From the NCBI RefSeq assembly GCF_028551255.1, contig NZ_CP117029.1, forward strand, positions 2,108,001 through 2,172,000: a stretch of 64,000 bases of DNA, written 5' to 3'. The first letter of the stretch is position 1, and every line of letters begins with the position of its first letter. Below the pieces are notes generated by a model. It did not search any database and had not been told where the DNA came from. It worked only from the letters and a program-made list of their open reading frames with translations. Below, in pieces: positions 63,570-64,000 of the stretch. This DNA is from Vibrio tubiashii. Lineage in GTDB: Bacteria; Pseudomonadota; Gammaproteobacteria; Enterobacterales; Vibrionaceae. The position numbers and the translations under genes are program-made.

Positions 63570-64000
63570 TTAAAGATTACGCAGCCCCGCCAAGGCTTTC
63601 TCTAACTTTGGTTCCATCGGGGCGTTAATTTCCATCCACTCATCATTTGATGGGTGTTGGAACTTAATGTTCGCCGCATGAAGGAATAAGCGGTCTAAGC
63701 CAACTTTGCCCGTGTAGGCATCAAAACGTCGGTCGCCATAGCGATCATCCCATGCGATTGGGTGACCCGTATATTGGGTATGAACGCGAATTTGGTGAGT
63801 ACGACCTGTAATCGGGCTCGCCTGAATCAGCGTTGCATTGGCAAACTTCTCAAGGATTTTAAATCTTGTTTCCGAAGCTTTACCATTAGGATTTACCCGT
63901 ACAATACTGTTCACTTCGTTCTTAAGTAATGGCGCATTGACCTTTTTACAGCTTGCTTTCCATTCTCCCATCACTAAAGCAAAATAGTACTTCTGTACCG
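63570..64000 (-). CDS. rluC: 23S rRNA pseudouridine synthase RluC, C-terminal part
   Basis: The frame runs off the right edge; 143 complete codons are visible. QKYYFALVMGEWK at the entry side, then the RluA/C-family TGRTHQIRVH and the GDRRFD and RLFLHA segments. It matches RluC (pseudouridine at 955, 2504, 2580) and the E. coli order rluC-yceF-yceD-rpmF, though the N-terminal S4 and catalytic Asp region are outside. The stop lies two bases beyond the hairpin cassette. Confidence 0.92.
   Translation of the reverse strand, partial: VQKYYFALVMGEWKASCKKVNAPLLKNEVNSIVRVNPNGKASETRFKILEKFANATLIQASPITGRTHQIRVHTQYTGHPIAWDDRYGDRRFDAYTGKVGLDRLFLHAANIKFQHPSNDEWMEINAPMEPKLEKALAGLRNL

Noticed and set aside
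63183..63605. Plus-strand open frame of 140 codons over the maf-rluC gap with repeated Gly-Ile-Arg-Asp-Ser-Gly-Phe
   Set aside because: The frame is open only because the 7-base unit has no stop in any plus-strand frame; the repeats and the hairpin elements explain it and there is no ribosome site.

Overview
The window reads as chromosomal DNA from a Vibrio or a close relative in the Vibrionaceae. Evidence: a complete menFDHBCE operon, a complete fatty-acid operon running yceD-rpmF-plsX-fabH-fabD-fabG-acpP-fabF-pabC-mltG-tmk-holB-tatD next to ptsG, an adenine riboswitch of the type known from Vibrio vulnificus in front of an adenine/adenosine deaminase gene, a rhombosortase, and intergenic repeats. 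No phage, plasmid, IS element, CRISPR array, rRNA or tRNA was seen. Base composition and gene spacing look uniform by eye, so this is mostly core genome with small accessory pieces (a VapBC module, repeat cassettes, a metal gene cluster).

Layout. 1-10.3 kb: end of a YHYH-type lipoprotein, an Lrp-type regulator divergent from a cysteine synthase-like enzyme, DUF1244 and Tim44-domain proteins, a TetR regulator with a two-domain lysophospholipid flippase/acyltransferase, a YeiH-type membrane protein, and a LysR regulator divergent from a PTS EIICB permease. 10.3-17.5 kb: menaquinone operon, interrupted by a hairpin-forming repeat between menB and menC. 17.7-26 kb: alaA, yfbR, a LysR-controlled EmrAB-type efflux pump, a dGTPase and a riboswitch-controlled purine deaminase. 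26-30.8 kb: TapT, rhombosortase, RhlE helicase, a flavodoxin-fold/SnoaL fusion and its LysR neighbour.

30.8-34.7 kb is a transition-metal region. An RcnA exporter and RcnR repressor share two tandem RcnR-type operators. Next to them a His-rich exported protein, a HupE/UreJ permease and a membrane-anchored protein form an operon whose promoter carries a near-perfect Zur box. This suggests zinc uptake beside nickel/cobalt export. 34.7-43 kb: sohB, yciK, vapBC with four CATATG operator half-sites, and the LexA-controlled imuA-imuB-dnaE2 mutagenesis cassette. 43-51.4 kb: cheV, mlc, pykA, a small-protein/patatin pair (ynhF-like), two outer-membrane-type proteins and ptsG. The pairing of mlc with ptsG and pykA makes this a glucose-handling neighbourhood.

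51.8-64 kb: the tatD-to-yceD operon on the minus strand, then maf (yceF) on the plus strand and the C-terminal part of rluC. Two copies of a composite repeat (a perfect heptanucleotide array plus an ~80 bp cassette of short hairpins) lie near ptsG and between maf and rluC.

Strongest leads: a fully drawable ON-switch for the adenine riboswitch, the Zur-box HupE operon, and the composite heptad/hairpin repeat family. No wholly new multi-gene system could be demonstrated from sequence alone.
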